This document shows, in pieces, positions 6,633 through 15,451 of a DNA stretch of 64,000 bases. The DNA is from Salsuginibacillus halophilus. GTDB taxonomy: Bacteria; Bacillota; Bacilli; Bacillales; Marinococcaceae. The notes beneath the pieces are model-generated. The model was not told the DNA's origin. It did no database searches and saw only the letters and a list, made by a program, of their open reading frames with translations. The stretch is from NCBI RefSeq assembly GCF_003014715.1, contig NZ_PYAV01000003.1, forward strand, positions 62,001 through 126,000, in the 5' to 3' direction. The translations under genes were made by a program, and so were the position numbers. Each line of letters starts with the position of its first letter. Position 1 is the stretch's first letter.

Positions 6633-7553
6633 ATGTCAACGGCCGAAGGTAAATATAACATTAAAGCCGTCTCTCATATGCTTGGGATTCCACCTGGGAC
6701 GTTAAGGGCGTGGGAGCGGCGTTACGATATTATTGATCCAGTAAGAAACGATGCTGGACACCGTTTATATTCAGATGAGCACGTCGCAATTTTACGCTGG
6801 CTTGCTGATAAAGTGAATCGGGGTTTTACAATTGGTCAAGCTGTTGATTTGTTAGAAGCAGATAACATTTCATATGTTTCTGAAGTCCAGCAAAGTCCTG
6901 AAGATCAAACAGCCCGAATAGCAGACGATCTGCTTTTTGCACTGCTTCATTTTCAAGAAGATGAAGCTCAAAAATGTTTAAATCAAGCCTTTAGTTTATT
7001 TACTGTAGATAAAGTGATTACCGAAATTCTCGGTGCTGTTATGGTTAATGTCGGGGCGCTTTGGGAAGAAGGGAAAATCACGATCGCTCATGAACATTTT
7101 GCTTCATACTTTTTACACGTTAAACTTGGTACAATGCTGCAGGCGCAAATTCCGCAGCCGTATTTGCCAAAAGTTATGGCGGTGTGTGCCCCGGGTGAAG
7201 AACATGAACTTGGTCTGCTCATGTTTTCGATCTTTTTAAAGCAGAAAGGGATGCAGATCATTTATCTCGGGCAGGGGGTTCCGCCTAGCGATGTTGCATC
7301 TGCTGTAAAAGAAGCCGGGGTTGATGTTGTGCTAACCACCTGTACGATGCAGGGAAATATCCGACGTATGGAGAAGATGATCGAAGAAATAGAGCAGAAA
7401 AACCCTAATGTTACATTTGCAATCGGAGGATATGGCTTAAATCAGCAAGCAACTGTAAGCAGCCGGTTGGCTCCCTTCGTAATTGGACGAACGAAAGAAG
7501 AATGGGAGCGCTGGGTTAATGATTTATTGAAAGTTCATTTAAAAAAGAAGTAA
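6633..7553 (+). CDS. MerR-family regulator with B12-binding photoreceptor domains (CarH/LitR-like)
   Basis: DNA-binding regulator of 306 residues. Residues 8-75 are a MerR helix-turn-helix (TLRAWERRY at 23-31). About 95-175 form the B12 cap domain and 180-300 the Rossmann B12-binding domain. CarH hallmarks are present: W144-x9-E154-H155 in the cap, and E189-x-H191-x-x-G194, whose His is the lower axial cobalt ligand in Thermus CarH. In that family, adenosylcobalamin-bound tetramers repress in the dark and light releases them, usually controlling carotenoid or photolyase genes. No such target lies nearby. The start has a GGGGGA site. Confidence 0.88.
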   Translation: MSTAEGKYNIKAVSHMLGIPPGTLRAWERRYDIIDPVRNDAGHRLYSDEHVAILRWLADKVNRGFTIGQAVDLLEADNISYVSEVQQSPEDQTARIADDLLFALLHFQEDEAQKCLNQAFSLFTVDKVITEILGAVMVNVGALWEEGKITIAHEHFASYFLHVKLGTMLQAQIPQPYLPKVMAVCAPGEEHELGLLMFSIFLKQKGMQIIYLGQGVPPSDVASAVKEAGVDVVLTTCTMQGNIRRMEKMIEEIEQKNPNVTFAIGGYGLNQQATVSSRLAPFVIGRTKEEWERWVNDLLKVHLKKK

Positions 7554-7650
7554 GCCTTTTTGCTTCACGACAGCATCCGCTGTTGAATATATTGTGATAT
7601 GAGAATTTGTAAGGTTTGAATCAGGGGGTTGTGGAGAAAGGAGGCAGTTG

Positions 7651-8223
7651 ATGCGTTTAGAGCAGATCAGCTCAGATCAAGTGAAGGTGTTTTTAACTTT
7701 CGATGATTTAAAAGAGCGTGGATTAAAAAAAGAGGATTTATGGTTTGATCGGCCGAACGTTCATGAACTGTTTCGAGACATGGTGCTCGAAGCGGAACAG
7801 CTCGGGTTTCAAGCGGACCGCTCTTTGTCGGTAGAAGTTTATGCACTGCCGGCTCAAGGTATGGTGGTTCATATTTCAAAGGCACCAGTTGAAGATGCCG
7901 ATGAAGATTATATCGAAATGGATATTATGGTTGATGAACGGCACGATATTATGTTTCAATTTGAAACATTTGAAGATGTGCTCGGGGCTTGTCAAAGTCT
8001 TTATCCCATTGGAATCCGCGGTGGGAGGTTGTATTCTAAAGATCAAATGTTTTATTTATACTTTCCAAAACGTCTTGAAATCCCGGTCGCACTTGATCGT
8101 TTTATCGCCTTAACGTCTGAATATGGAGAAGCATCGCCTGTTTCACCTGTTCTGTTAAAAGAACATGGCAAGCAGTTGATGCAGGAATATGCTGTGCACC
8201 AGCTGTATACCACGTTTTTTTAA
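7651..8223 (+). CDS. ypbH: Adapter protein MecA paralogue YpbH
   Basis: A 190-residue MecA-family adapter. In B. subtilis MecA and YpbH deliver substrates to the ClpC/ClpP protease. The N-terminal part (about 1-85) resembles the substrate-binding domain; the C-terminal part (about 100-190, with FETFEDVLGAC and LYPIGIRGGRLY) matches the ClpC-binding domain. AAAGGAGG lies 6 nt before ATG 7651; a TTG in frame at 7648 is less likely. The position before gudB favours YpbH over the main MecA, which lies elsewhere in B. subtilis. Confidence 0.88.
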   Translation: MRLEQISSDQVKVFLTFDDLKERGLKKEDLWFDRPNVHELFRDMVLEAEQLGFQADRSLSVEVYALPAQGMVVHISKAPVEDADEDYIEMDIMVDERHDIMFQFETFEDVLGACQSLYPIGIRGGRLYSKDQMFYLYFPKRLEIPVALDRFIALTSEYGEASPVSPVLLKEHGKQLMQEYAVHQLYTTFF

Positions 8224-8249
8224 AGCCGTATAGGGCATTCAAACAGCAG

Positions 8250-8281
8250 GACTTTCGCACGCGCGGCGAAGGTCTTTTTTT
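8250..8281 (+). terminator. ypbH terminator
   Basis: GACTTTCGC (8250-8258) pairs with GCGAAGGTC (8266-8274) with one wobble or mismatch, followed by T7. Confidence 0.8.
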
Positions 8282-8470
8282 GCCTTAAACTGTTAAAAAG
8301 ATTGTGACTTTAAAACATCTTGTCCCTTTTTCAAACATGTGTGTAGAAAAAGTGAACACTTTTCTTTATAGTAGGTGATGATAAGGGATCAATTACACGT
8401 ACCAAGGCGTCAGCTGCTCTTACGATGAAGCAGTAAAAACGTAAGATTTTGAACGAGGTGAATGAAACCA

Positions 8471-9739
8471 ATGGCTGAAGAGGAAGCAAAGGAACAAACG
8501 GAAAATATGGATTTGTTAGTTTCCACACAAACCGTTGTCGGCGATGCTTTAAATAAACTAGGCTATCCAGAAGAAGTTTATGAATTATTAAAAGAGCCGG
8601 TACGCTTATTCACGGTTCGTATTCCGGTGCGTATGGACGACGGCTCTACAAAAGTGTTTACCGGTTACCGTGCACAGCACAATGATGCTGTCGGTCCAAC
8701 GAAAGGCGGCGTACGCTTCCACCCGGATGTAACTGAAAATGAAGTGAAAGCGTTAAGTATTTGGATGACGTTAAAAGCTGGTATTGTTGATCTGCCATAC
8801 GGCGGCGGCAAAGGTGGGATTGTGTGCGACCCCCGCCATATGTCTTTTCGTGAGCTCGAAGGCTTAAGCCGCGGCTACGTACGGGCGATCAGTCAAGTGG
8901 TCGGGCCGACAAAAGATATCCCGGCACCTGACGTGTTCACAAACTCACAAATTATGGCCTGGATGGTTGATGAGTACAGCCGCATCCGCGAGTTTGATTC
9001 GCCTGGCTTTATTACAGGTAAACCGATTGTCCTCGGTGGCTCACATGGTCGCGAGGCAGCAACTGCTAAAGGGGTAACCATCTGCATCCGCGAAGCGGCG
9101 AAAAAGAAAGGTTGGAATCTTGCTGGTACGCGTATTGCGATTCAAGGTTTTGGGAATGCCGGCAGTTTTCTAGCTAAATTTTTGCATGATGCTGGTGCGA
9201 AAATTGTAGGAATCGCTGATGCGCACGGCGCACTTTACGATGAGGACGGCCTCGATATTGACTATTTACTCGACCGCCGTGACAGCTTCGGTATGGTTAC
9301 GAACTTATTTAGTGATCGGATTAGCAATCAAAAGCTGCTCGAAGTAGACTGTGACATTCTTGTGCCGGCTGCGATTGAAAATCAAATTACTGAAGCAAAT
9401 GCTGAACAGGTGAAAGCAGGAATCGTTGTGGAAGCAGCAAACGGTCCAACAACATTAAAAGCAACAAAAATTCTTGACGAGCGCGGCGTGTTGCTTGTAC
9501 CAGATGTACTTGCTAGTGCCGGCGGCGTCACGGTTTCTTATTTTGAATGGGTGCAGAATAATCAAGGTTTTTACTGGACTGAAGAGGAAGTCGAACAAAA
9601 GCTTGAGCATGTGATGGTTCAAGCGTTTGATAACATTTACCGACTCGCTCACGGCCGAAAAGTCAATATGCGTCTTGCTTCGTATATGATTGGTGTACGT
9701 AAAACTGCAGAAGCTTCGCGGTTCCGCGGTTGGTTGTAA
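8471..9739 (+). CDS. gudB: NAD-dependent glutamate dehydrogenase
   Basis: Catalyses reversible oxidative deamination of glutamate to 2-oxoglutarate and ammonia, a hexameric cytoplasmic enzyme. The 422-residue protein shows the KGGVRFHP and PYGGGKGGI motifs with the substrate lysines, an N-terminal dimerisation domain, and the nucleotide fold with [10 protein letters not shown] near residue 220. ATG 8471 is preferred over ATG 8462, which is only 2-3 nt from AGGTG. Neighbours ypbH and ypdA match the B. subtilis gudB locus; rocG is the alternative name. No sign of the tandem duplication known from laboratory B. subtilis gudB. Confidence 0.93.
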   Translation: MAEEEAKEQTENMDLLVSTQTVVGDALNKLGYPEEVYELLKEPVRLFTVRIPVRMDDGSTKVFTGYRAQHNDAVGPTKGGVRFHPDVTENEVKALSIWMTLKAGIVDLPYGGGKGGIVCDPRHMSFRELEGLSRGYVRAISQVVGPTKDIPAPDVFTNSQIMAWMVDEYSRIREFDSPGFITGKPIVLGGSHGREAATAKGVTICIREAAKKKGWNLAGTRIAIQGFGNAGSFLAKFLHDAGAKIVGIADAHGALYDEDGLDIDYLLDRRDSFGMVTNLFSDRISNQKLLEVDCDILVPAAIENQITEANAEQVKAGIVVEAANGPTTLKATKILDERGVLLVPDVLASAGGVTVSYFEWVQNNQGFYWTEEEVEQKLEHVMVQAFDNIYRLAHGRKVNMRLASYMIGVRKTAEASRFRGWL

Positions 9740-9762
9740 CCCTTAATAAAGGAGGGAGAAAA

Positions 9763-10755
9763 GTGACGCAAAAGCAAATTGTAATTATTGGAGCCGGCCC
9801 GTGCGGCTTGTCAGCGGCAATTGCTTGTCAACAAGCCGGGCTTGATCCTGTCATCATTGAAAAAGAAAATGTGGTTTCTGCGATTTACCGTTATCCGACA
9901 CACCAAACCTTTTTCAGCTCAAGTGACAATTTAGAAATTGGTAGCGTCGCTTTTCCGACTGTTGAACGAAAACCCCGTCGAAGTGAAGCGCTTGCTTATT
10001 ACCGAGAAGTGGCTGTTCGTTATCAACTTTCCATTCAGACGTACGAACGCGTTACGGCCGTGTTAAAAAAACAAGACGGTCGCTTCGCGGTACATACATC
10101 AAAAAAGTCAGGTGAAAACAAGGCGTATGATGCTGATTTTGTGATTTTTGCTACAGGTTACTACGACAATCCAAACAAAACCGACATTCCTGGCGAAGAA
10201 CAAGATCATGTGTTTCATTATTTTCACGAAGCACATCCATTTTTTCAAGAAAAAGTAACAATTGTCGGCGGGAAAAACTCGGCAGTTGATGCAGCTTTAG
10301 AACTTGAAAAAGCTGGTGCTGAAGTTACCGTATTGTACCGGGGTGAACAACTACCTGATGATGTGAAGCCGTGGATCGCACCTGAATTTTTGTCGCTCGC
10401 TCGTAAAGGAAAGATCAATCTTGTGTATGATGCTCACGTAACGGAGATAAAAAAAGACGTAGTAAGTTATATAACAGGCGGTAAGGCGCACGAAGCCCCA
10501 AGCGATTTTGTATTTTTAATGACGGGATATCGCCCTGATCATGCGTTGTTAACAGCATCTGGCGTGGAGATAGATGAAACCACCGGTCGTCCGCAGTTTG
10601 CACCGGATTCGATGGAAACAAACGTCAAAAACTTATTTATTGCTGGTGTGATTGCAGCTGGTAATGATGCAAACGAAATATTTATTGAAAACGGACGGCA
10701 TCACGGCCCGCTGATTGCTGAGGTTATCGCCGGACGCGCAGGAGGGAATCTATGA
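9763..10755 (+). CDS. ypdA: YpdA/Bdr-family NADPH-dependent bacillithiol disulfide reductase
   Basis: Flavoprotein that reduces oxidised bacillithiol in Firmicutes. The 330-residue protein has an FAD-binding GAGPCG at residues 10-15. C14 corresponds to the cysteine reported as important in the staphylococcal enzyme. A second nucleotide motif, GGKNSAVDAALE, binds NADPH, and a late FIAGVIAAGNDANEIF run completes the FAD site. The GTG start at 9763 has AAGGAGGG upstream. It is probably co-transcribed with gudB (about 24 nt gap) and overlaps ansA by 4 nt. Confidence 0.9.
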   Translation: MTQKQIVIIGAGPCGLSAAIACQQAGLDPVIIEKENVVSAIYRYPTHQTFFSSSDNLEIGSVAFPTVERKPRRSEALAYYREVAVRYQLSIQTYERVTAVLKKQDGRFAVHTSKKSGENKAYDADFVIFATGYYDNPNKTDIPGEEQDHVFHYFHEAHPFFQEKVTIVGGKNSAVDAALELEKAGAEVTVLYRGEQLPDDVKPWIAPEFLSLARKGKINLVYDAHVTEIKKDVVSYITGGKAHEAPSDFVFLMTGYRPDHALLTASGVEIDETTGRPQFAPDSMETNVKNLFIAGVIAAGNDANEIFIENGRHHGPLIAEVIAGRAGGNL

Positions 10756-11729
10756 AACGCGTTGCTGTAATTACAACAGGTGGAACGATTGCAAGTGATA
10801 CAAAAGGTAGTTCCGGCAGGCTTGACTCAGGTGTGATTCAAGGAAATGAACTATTGCGTCTGCTTAATATACAACAAGAAGATATTACACTGGATGTTTA
10901 TGAAGTGTTTCAGCTCCCGAGTCTTCATATGACATCTGATCACTTGTTTCAATTAAAACAGAAAGTAGAAGTGCTCCTGCGCGAAGATATTGATGGTGTG
11001 GTTATTACGCACGGTACAGATTCGCTTGAAGAGACTGCCTATTTTTTAAATTTAACGATTCATGATGAGCGCCCAGTCATCGTTACAGGTGCTCAACGCG
11101 CGCCTAAAGCGATTGGAACAGATGCATATGCCAATATGAAGCAGTCCATTCAACTTGCGGTTGATCCGAGTTCCGATAACCTAGGTGTTGTTGTCGTATT
11201 TAACGAACGCATTTATCACTCAAAGTATGTTAAAAAAGTTCACGCATCCAATGTGCAGGGTTTTGATTCCTTCGGCTACGGTTATTTAGGTATTATGGAT
11301 AATGAGCGGCCTTATATTTTTCAAAAGCCGGTACGTGAAGATATTTTTGAACTGATTTCAGAAGCTCCGCCAAAAGTTGCGATTTATAAATCTTACCTCG
11401 GTGCTGAAGAAGATTTGTTCAGTGAGGCATTGTTTACCGCTTACGATGGTCTTGTGCTCGAAGGGGCCGGTCGAGGGCAGATTGCTGTTGGATTTGTGCC
11501 GGTTGTTAAGCGGCTGCTTGCTGAAGGTGTGCCAGTCGTATTAACAACCAATGCTGAAGAAGGGCAGGTACACCCGACGTATGATTATGAAGGTAGTGCC
11601 TATGATCTGCTTCAAGCTGGGGCTGTACTAGGTCGGGATTATGATGCGAAAAAAGCACGGTTAAAATTGCTGGTTTATTTAGCTTCGCGAAAAGAAAAAG
11701 CACTCCGTGCGGTGTTTGATGAACGGTGA
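10752..11729 (+). CDS. ansA: L-asparaginase, type I-like
   Basis: Hydrolyses asparagine to aspartate and ammonia. The 325-residue protein has no signal peptide, so a cytoplasmic enzyme is likely. Both asparaginase signatures are visible: TTGGTIAS with catalytic T12, and HGTDSLEETAYFL with the second Thr/Asp pair. Next to glutamate dehydrogenase it suggests shared amino-acid nitrogen catabolism. The start overlaps the ypdA stop, so the two are coupled. Confidence 0.9.
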   Translation: MKRVAVITTGGTIASDTKGSSGRLDSGVIQGNELLRLLNIQQEDITLDVYEVFQLPSLHMTSDHLFQLKQKVEVLLREDIDGVVITHGTDSLEETAYFLNLTIHDERPVIVTGAQRAPKAIGTDAYANMKQSIQLAVDPSSDNLGVVVVFNERIYHSKYVKKVHASNVQGFDSFGYGYLGIMDNERPYIFQKPVREDIFELISEAPPKVAIYKSYLGAEEDLFSEALFTAYDGLVLEGAGRGQIAVGFVPVVKRLLAEGVPVVLTTNAEEGQVHPTYDYEGSAYDLLQAGAVLGRDYDAKKARLKLLVYLASRKEKALRAVFDER

Positions 11730-11877
11730 ACCCTTTTGTTTTACACAAAGCATAGGATTTGGTAATATTAATTACTCAATCAAGAAATAATTTTATATAT
11801 GAAGTGTTTCTTTTATGGTTCGCCCTTCGCTAAGTTTTTGCAAGCTGATCATTTGGCCAGAGCAAAGGAGTGAGACG

Positions 11878-12042
11878 ATGGCTACAGAAACACGCTACCG
11901 CGTAACGATTCGTTGTGGACAGTGCGGTGAAAAGTACATTCTCCGCGGCCGCCAAAAAGCAGACGGTGAATACGAAACAGGATTCAAACGTTGTGTCTGC
12001 GGTAATGAGACGGATCTGCACATCGAGGCGACCCCTGAATAA
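11878..12042 (+). CDS. Small zinc-ribbon protein
   Basis: Encodes 54 residues with two cysteine pairs, C13-G-Q-C16 and C39-V-C41, consistent with a zinc ribbon. I do not know its function; the size would suit a nucleic-acid-binding or accessory protein. AAAGGAG lies 7 nt before ATG 11878. The frame is open from 11815, but no good ribosome site is found there. A terminator-like structure overlaps the stop codon, so it is likely transcribed alone. Confidence 0.7.
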   Translation: MATETRYRVTIRCGQCGEKYILRGRQKADGEYETGFKRCVCGNETDLHIEATPE

Positions 12043-12068
12043 ATTAGGGGCGCCCCTTGCGTTTTTTC
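12026..12068 (+). terminator. Probable terminator overlapping the zinc-ribbon gene end
   Basis: GGCG-A-CCCCT pairs with AGGGG-CGCC around the loop GAATAAATT, with one bulge. A T6 run follows after a short CCTTGCG spacer. Confidence 0.5.
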
Positions 12069-12085
12069 GACACATAAGGTATGGT
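12057..12085 (+). promoter_or_regulatory. Candidate promoter of the SAM riboswitch transcript
   Basis: TTGCGT (12057-12062), a 17-nt spacer and TATGGT (12080-12085), about 25 nt before the aptamer. The -10 box is weak. Confidence 0.45.
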
Positions 12086-12110
12086 ATGAAAATCAAAACA
12101 AGATACGTCA

Positions 12111-12270
12111 TTCTTATCAAGAGAGATGGAGGGATCGGCCCGATGAAATCTCAGCAACCAGCTGCATAGCAGTCAGGTGCTAATTCCCCCGGTGAGCCGG
12201 AAGATAAGAAGAACGAGCGACCACGCAAGCAGACGTGAAGCCTTCTTCTTATATTAGAAGAAGGCTTTTT
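12111..12270 (+). promoter_or_regulatory. SAM riboswitch (S-box) with terminator
   Basis: Class I SAM riboswitch. The closing P1 stem pairs TTCTTATC (12111-12118) with GATAAGAA (12203-12210). The conserved core is present: AGAG-GAGGGA, CCGATGAAAUCUCAGCAACC and GGTGCTAATTCC. The expression platform is a terminator, AAGCCTTCTTCT (12238-12249) with AGAAGAAGGCTT (12256-12267) and a T run. SAM binding favours termination and so turns off metI-yitJ-metH. About 190 nt separate the terminator from metI; an AT-rich TATAAT near 12385-12390 could be a second promoter, but its -35 is poor. Confidence 0.95.
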
Positions 12271-12462
12271 AAATACATTTTGTTACGTTAAGGTGATGAG
12301 AGCAACTGTGATAAAACATTCAGCAGGCTTTTTGTCTTGTGCTTGGCTTGTTAAATACTTAATTGTAGGAAAGTTCACAACTATATAATAAAGTGCATCC
12401 GGATTTTAAAGCTTTGCGAGCAGTCAAAAACATGAAATGCCGATGGAAAGGATGAACACAAC

Positions 12463-13584
12463 ATGACAAATTACCGTGTAGAAACGGCACTAGCACAAAT
12501 CGGAAACCGAAGCGACAAAACAACAGGTACGGTGAACCCTCCAATTTATATGTCAACGGCGTACCGTCATGAAGGCGTTGGGCAGTCTACAGGTTACGAT
12601 TATTCTCGTACAGGCAACCCGACGCGAGAAATTTTAGAACAGGCAATTGCCGACCTTGAAGGCGGAGATCAAGGTTATGCTTTAAGTTCTGGAATGGCAG
12701 CCATTCAAACGGTGATGGCTCTATTTCATTACGGGGATGAGATTTTAGCATCTAGTGATCTGTATGGTGGTACGTATCGTTTGTTTGAAGAAGGTTGGCG
12801 CAACTGGGGTGTGACATTTAATTATGGTGATCCACGTGATATTCATGCGTTTTCTAGTGAAATTACAGAACGTACAAAGGCCTTGTTCATTGAAACGCCG
12901 ACAAACCCACTCATGCAGGAAGCTGATATCCCGGCACTTGCTGAACTGGCAAAAAAACATAACCTTTTATTCATTGTTGATAACACATTTTACACACCGG
13001 TCATTCAACAACCGCTTTTAGACGGTGCTGATATTGTGATTCACAGTGCTTCAAAATATCTTGGCGGTCATAACGATGTTGTCGGCGGGTTAATTGCGGC
13101 AAAAGGAAGCAGCATCTGTGAGCGGCTTGCTAGTTTCCATAACGGCATGGGCGCAGTGCTCAGCCCGATGGATTCATGGCTTGTCGTCCGGGGGATGAAA
13201 ACCCTTGCTTTACGCATGCGCCAGCACGAGGCAAATGCAAAAGCAGCAGCTGATTTTCTTGAAAAACATGAGCTGATCCAGGATGTGTTGTACGCAGGGC
13301 GCGGTGGCATGCTTTCATTCCGCGTTACTGATGAACAACTTGTGGACCCACTTTTACAGCATCTGCAGCTGATTACATTTGCAGAAAGTCTCGGCGGGGT
13401 GGAAAGTTTAATGACGTATCCAGCAACACAAACGCATGCAGATATGCCTGAAGAAGTACGGGTACGTAACGGTGTTTGTAATAAACTGCTTAGAATGTCG
13501 GTTGGTGTGGAAGCCGCAGAAGACATTACAGCAGATTTAAATCATGCATTGCAAGCAGCAAAAGATAAGTTGAGTTTGAGCTAA
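12463..13584 (+). CDS. metI: Cystathionine gamma-synthase / O-acetylhomoserine thiolyase
   Basis: PLP-dependent Cys/Met metabolism enzyme of 373 residues, the exact length I recall for B. subtilis MetI. It joins O-acetylhomoserine with cysteine to give cystathionine, or uses sulfide to give homocysteine. The PLP lysine is K198 in SASKYLGGHND. YDYSRTGNPTR binds phosphate from the neighbouring subunit. It is the first gene behind the SAM riboswitch and about 22 nt from yitJ. No cystathionine beta-lyase (metC) follows, unlike B. subtilis, so homocysteine may come from direct sulfhydrylation or from a lyase elsewhere. Confidence 0.92.
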   Translation: MTNYRVETALAQIGNRSDKTTGTVNPPIYMSTAYRHEGVGQSTGYDYSRTGNPTREILEQAIADLEGGDQGYALSSGMAAIQTVMALFHYGDEILASSDLYGGTYRLFEEGWRNWGVTFNYGDPRDIHAFSSEITERTKALFIETPTNPLMQEADIPALAELAKKHNLLFIVDNTFYTPVIQQPLLDGADIVIHSASKYLGGHNDVVGGLIAAKGSSICERLASFHNGMGAVLSPMDSWLVVRGMKTLALRMRQHEANAKAAADFLEKHELIQDVLYAGRGGMLSFRVTDEQLVDPLLQHLQLITFAESLGGVESLMTYPATQTHADMPEEVRVRNGVCNKLLRMSVGVEAAEDITADLNHALQAAKDKLSLS

Positions 13585-13606
13585 GCATAAGAAGGAGCGA
13601 AGAGCC

Positions 13607-15451
13607 ATGAAATCTTTAAAAGAAGCATTAAATGAGCAGGTACTTGTCGGAGACGGAGCAATGGGCACCCTGCTATACGAACGAGGTTGTGAAGGGAGTT
13701 TTGAAGCCTTAAATGTGAACCGGCCGCTCGATGTACAAGCTGTGCACGAAGCTTATGTTGAAGCTGGTGCCGATGTGCTGCAGACGAATACGTATGCAGC
13801 AAACCGGGTGAAACTTGAAAAGCATGGTTTAGAAGATGAAGTGAAATCAATGAACCGCCAAGGCGTTAAAATTGCCAAAACGGCTGCTGACGGACAAGCG
13901 TATGTCCTTGGTACAATTGGTGGCATTTACGGGTTGTCGCGAGCGGATGTAAGTGAGGTTGAAGTCGAACAAGCTCATCGTGAACAAGTCAATGTGCTTT
14001 TAAATGAAGGTGTAGACGGTCTCTTGCTAGAGACATTTTATGACTTAAAAGAAGCAGAAAACGTGGTTAAGGCTGTGCGCGAGCAGTCTGAGCTTCCGGT
14101 GATTGCACAAGTGTCACTTGGAGATGTCGGTGTGATGAAAGGTGGACTTCCGCTTGAAGATGCGTTAAAGCGGCTCGAAGCTGCCGGGGCGGACGTTGTC
14201 GGGGTAAACTGCCGTATGGGCCCATATCATATTCTCCGCTCGTTTGAAACACTTCCAATTTTACAAAATGCGCATTTTTCAGCTTACCCGAATGCCAGCC
14301 TGCCGGATTACGAAGACGGCCGGTTTGTGTACCAGTCAAATCCATCATACTTTTACGAACGTGCTTTAGATTTTCATAAACAAGGTGTGCGCTTAATCGG
14401 CGGCTGCTGCGGCACCCGGCCGGAGCATGTGAAAGCGATAAGTGATGCAGTAAAAGGTGCTACGCCTGTGACCGAAAAGTCTGTCGTACCGACAGTTCCA
14501 GAGCCGGCAGGGACTTCTGCGGTTTCGACTGCAGAATCACTTCCTGAAAAAGTGAAACGAGAACCAACTGTGATCGTTGAACTTGACCCGCCGAAAAAGC
14601 CTGCATCCTTAAATAAGTTCCTTCGTGGAGCTGAAGCACTTCATCAAGCTGGAGCGGATGCAGTCACGCTTGCAGATAATTCTTTAGCAACGCCGCGCGT
14701 CGATAATTTAGCCGTTGGCAGCATGATTCAAAAAGAAACGAACGCACGGCCACTTCTGCATGTCGCCTGCCGCGACCGGAACTTGATCGGGCAGCAGTCT
14801 CACCTTTTAGGGCTGCATGCGCTAGGGGTGCAGGACGTACTGGCTGTGACTGGCGACCCGACAAAAGTCGGTGATTTTCCAGGCGCTGCCTCGGTTTATG
14901 ATTTAACAAGCTTTGACTTAATTTCAATGATGAAAGAGATGAATGAAGGTCGCTCGTATTCAGGCAAGTCTTTAGGTGAGAAGACGAACTTCACTATTGC
15001 TGCGGCATTTAATCCGAACGTCCGCGGGCTTGAGCGTGCAGTTACCCGGCTTGAGAAGAAAATTGAAGCAGGAGCTGACTACTTCATGACCCAGCCGGTG
15101 TATCAGAAAGAAAAGTTTGCAGACATTTATGAGGCAACCAAACATTTATCAACACCATTCTTTATGGGGATTATGCCGCTTGTTAACAGCCGCAATGCGG
15201 AGTTTTTGCATAACGAAGTTCCCGGGATTAAGTTAACGGATGAAGTGCGCGAACAAATGGCTGCCTGCGGTGAAGATCGTGAAAAAAGCGCAGAAACGGG
15301 GCTGCAGTTAGCAAAGGATTTAATCGATGAAGCTTTAAAATATTTTAACGGCGTGTATTTAATCACACCGTTTCTCCGTTATGAACTAACTGAAGAACTA
15401 ACGCGCTATATTAAAGAAACACAAGCCGGTCGAAAGGATGTCACTTCATGA
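13607..15451 (+). CDS. yitJ: Bifunctional homocysteine S-methyltransferase / methylenetetrahydrofolate reductase
   Basis: A two-domain 614-residue protein of the YitJ type. Residues 1-285 form a homocysteine methyltransferase barrel with zinc cysteines C202 and C267-C268 (GGCCGTRPEH). Residues about 310-610 form the FAD-dependent reductase that makes 5-methyltetrahydrofolate. A Pro/Ser/Thr-rich linker (about 287-305) joins them. The reductase half supplies the methyl donor for MetH encoded directly downstream, with a 4-nt overlap. Riboswitch control of the operon fits methionine synthesis. Confidence 0.93.
   Translation: MKSLKEALNEQVLVGDGAMGTLLYERGCEGSFEALNVNRPLDVQAVHEAYVEAGADVLQTNTYAANRVKLEKHGLEDEVKSMNRQGVKIAKTAADGQAYVLGTIGGIYGLSRADVSEVEVEQAHREQVNVLLNEGVDGLLLETFYDLKEAENVVKAVREQSELPVIAQVSLGDVGVMKGGLPLEDALKRLEAAGADVVGVNCRMGPYHILRSFETLPILQNAHFSAYPNASLPDYEDGRFVYQSNPSYFYERALDFHKQGVRLIGGCCGTRPEHVKAISDAVKGATPVTEKSVVPTVPEPAGTSAVSTAESLPEKVKREPTVIVELDPPKKPASLNKFLRGAEALHQAGADAVTLADNSLATPRVDNLAVGSMIQKETNARPLLHVACRDRNLIGQQSHLLGLHALGVQDVLAVTGDPTKVGDFPGAASVYDLTSFDLISMMKEMNEGRSYSGKSLGEKTNFTIAAAFNPNVRGLERAVTRLEKKIEAGADYFMTQPVYQKEKFADIYEATKHLSTPFFMGIMPLVNSRNAEFLHNEVPGIKLTDEVREQMAACGEDREKSAETGLQLAKDLIDEALKYFNGVYLITPFLRYELTEELTRYIKETQAGRKDVTS

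Noticed and set aside
13068-13526. Minus-strand frame of 152 codons inside metI
   Set aside because: Antisense to conserved PLP-enzyme sequence; Ser/Thr/Arg-rich composition typical of a shadow frame.
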